From positions 20,694,051-20,758,050 of the forward strand of contig CM067513.1 of the NCBI GenBank assembly GCA_034509495.1: DNA of 64,000 nt, read 5' to 3'. Origin of the DNA: Acestrorhynchus altus. Its lineage: Eukaryota; Chordata; Actinopteri; Characiformes; Acestrorhynchidae. The notes under the pieces are model-generated. The model saw only the letters and a program-made list of their open reading frames with translations, had not been told where the DNA came from and ran no database searches. This document shows, one piece after another, positions 62,096 to 64,000 of the stretch. The first letter of the stretch is position 1, and each line of letters opens with the position of its first letter. A program made the position numbers and the translations under genes.

Positions 62096-62289
62096 GTAAA
62101 ATTTAATTCCTATGCGGTGACAAGTTTGTCCGTCGTTAATGTGTGGCTGTACTGTGGGGTGTTGTCTGTGTAAGAGGGTTCGTCTATGTGTGATGTCCGA
62201 TACACGGGCTCCTGACTTCCACAGTGAAGTGACCGTGAGATTTAAAACCGAGCGCAGTGACCGTTTCTCAGAGCTGGTAGCTCCTGCTA

Positions 62290-64000
62290 ACAGAGTGTTT
62301 ACACACAGTCACTGTTTACTCACTGTTACTGTCACTGTTTACACACAGTTACTGTCGCTGTTTACACACCGTCAGTGTTTACTCACTGTTACTGTCACTG
62401 TTTACACACAGCCACTGTTTACTCACAATTACTGTTTACTCACTGTCACTGTTTACACACAGTCACTGTTTAGTCACTGTTAGTGTCACTGTGTACACAC
62501 AGTGTTTACACATACTTACTGTTTACTCACTGCCACTGTTACTGGTTACACACAGTCACTGTCATTGTTTTCTCACAGTCACTGTTTACTCACAGTCACT
62601 GTTAATACACAGTCACTGTTTACTCACTGGCACTGTTTACTCACTGTTACTGGCAATTGTTTACACACAGTCATTGTTTACTTACAGTCACTGTTTAGAC
62701 ACATTTACTGTTACTGTTTGCACACTGTCACTGTTTACTCAGTCACCTTTTTACGCAGTCACTGTTTACACACAGTCTCTCTGTACTTACAGTCACTGTC
62801 ACTGTTTACACACAGTCACTGTTTACACACAGTCACTGTTTGCACACAGTCACTGTTTACTCACACTGTTACTGTTTACACACAGTCACTTTTTATGTTT
62901 ACACACAGTCACTGTCACTGTATATTCACTGTTACTGTTTACTCAGTCACTGTTTACACACAGTTACTGTTAACTCACTGTCTGTGTTTACTCACAGTCA
63001 CTGTCACTGTTTACACACCGTCAGTTTACTCGCACTGTTACTGTGTACACACAGTCACTGTTTATGTTTACACACTGTCACTGTTTACACATTGTCACTG
63101 TTTATTCACTGTCACTGTTTATTCACAGTCATTGTTACTGTTTACTCAGTCACTGTTTACACACAGTTACTGTTTACTCAGTTACTGTCACTGTTTACTC
63201 ACAGTCTGTGTTTACACACAGTCTGTGTTTACACACAGTCACTGTTTACTCATTGTTACTGTCACTGTTTACACACAGTTACTGTTTACTCAGTTATTGT
63301 TACTGGTTACACACAGTCACTGTTTCTGTTAACTCACAGTCTGTGTTTACTCACAGTCACTGTGACTGTTTACACACAGTCACTGTTTACTCACACTGTT
63401 ACTGTGTACACAAAGTCACTGTTTACTCACACTGTTACTGTTTACTCAAAGTCACTGTTACTGTTTACTCACAGTCACTGTCACTGTTTACTCACTGTCA
63501 CTGTTTACTCACTGTCACTGTTTACTCACTGTCACTGTTTATTCACTGTCACTGTTTACTCACACTGTTACTGTTTTCTCAGTCACTGTTTTCACACAGT
63601 CACTGTCACTGTTTACACACAGTCACTGTTTACTCAGTCACTGTTACTGTTTACACACACTGTTTACTCACTGTCACTTTTTATACACATTGTCTCTGTT
63701 TACACACAGTCACTGTTTACTCACAGTCACTGTTTACTCACAGTCACTGTCACTGTTTATTCACTGTCACTGTTTATTCACTGTCACTGTTTACACACAG
63801 TCACTTTCACTGTTTGCACACATTCACTGTCATTGTTTACTCAAAGTCACTGTCACTGTTTACTCACAGTCACTGTCACTGTTTATTCACAGTCACTGTC
63901 ACTGTTTATTCACAGTCACTGTCACTGTTTACACACAGTCACTGTTTACTCAGTCACTGTTACTGTTTACACACACTGTTTACTCACTGTCACTTTTTAT
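62290..64000. repeat. minisatellite, 17-bp core with 6-bp insertions, runs off the right edge
   Basis: The core unit is tttacacacagtcactg, or tttactcacagtcactg/tttactcactgtcactg, 17 bases. Extra 6-base steps (ttactg, tcactg) are scattered in. Copies continue without break from about 62290 to the last base. It is probably in intron 1 of the gene starting at 62077. Long frames of 160-276 codons across it are repeat artefacts. Confidence 0.95.

Noticed and set aside
62139..63332. Long plus-strand frames of 114, 160 and 276 codons rich in Thr, Val, Leu, Ser and His
   Set aside because: They are translations of the minisatellite. The units lack stops in these frames and the peptide is only the repeat, with no domain.

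Overview
The window is nuclear DNA of a teleost fish. Five vertebrate genes have short phase-consistent exons with GT/AG borders. They sit among Tc1-like relics, hAT-type MITEs, a tRNA-derived SINE and many microsatellites of the kind abundant in otophysan fishes. The species cannot be named from sequence alone.

Layout. (1) 1-3177, minus: the large first coding exon of arhgap5 (p190-B RhoGAP), cut off by the left edge. Its probable promoter is a GC/CpG-rich block at about 5280-6450. (2) 6450-21000: AT-rich intergenic DNA with SINE, LINE, MITE and Tc1 remnants, long microsatellites and two blocks that look like conserved non-coding elements. (3) 21014-30824, minus: complete nubpl, 11 exons, 324 aa, a mitochondrial complex I Fe-S assembly factor. 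(4) 31201-32965, plus: complete dtd2 (ATD), 3 exons, 169 aa, sharing a short divergent promoter with nubpl. (5) 33299-35098: a roughly 517-bp promoter-like block present twice, nearly identical. (6) 35393-46619, plus: an unusual 12-exon gene with an 875-codon frame. It encodes two repeats of a GIN1-type H2C2 zinc module plus THAP domain, a third H2C2 module without THAP, and a second, diverged DTD2 domain. (7) 48205-60256, plus: complete pomt2, 21 exons, 749 aa. (8) About 61980-62095: the promoter and first 19 coding bases of an unidentified gene. From 62290 to the right edge there is a minisatellite.

The order arhgap5-nubpl-dtd2 matches human chromosome 14q12, where GPR33 lies between NUBPL and DTD2; no GPR33 was seen here. 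The human POMT2 lies elsewhere on 14q, so the dtd2-to-pomt2 junction is a lineage-specific arrangement. The most interesting object is the H2C2/THAP/DTD2 gene. A second copy of dtd2, keeping its ancestral intron positions and phases, appears to be spliced in frame behind a tandemly duplicated DNA-binding cassette. Its catalytic motifs are altered. All coordinates were read by hand from the sequence, and no transcript evidence was available.
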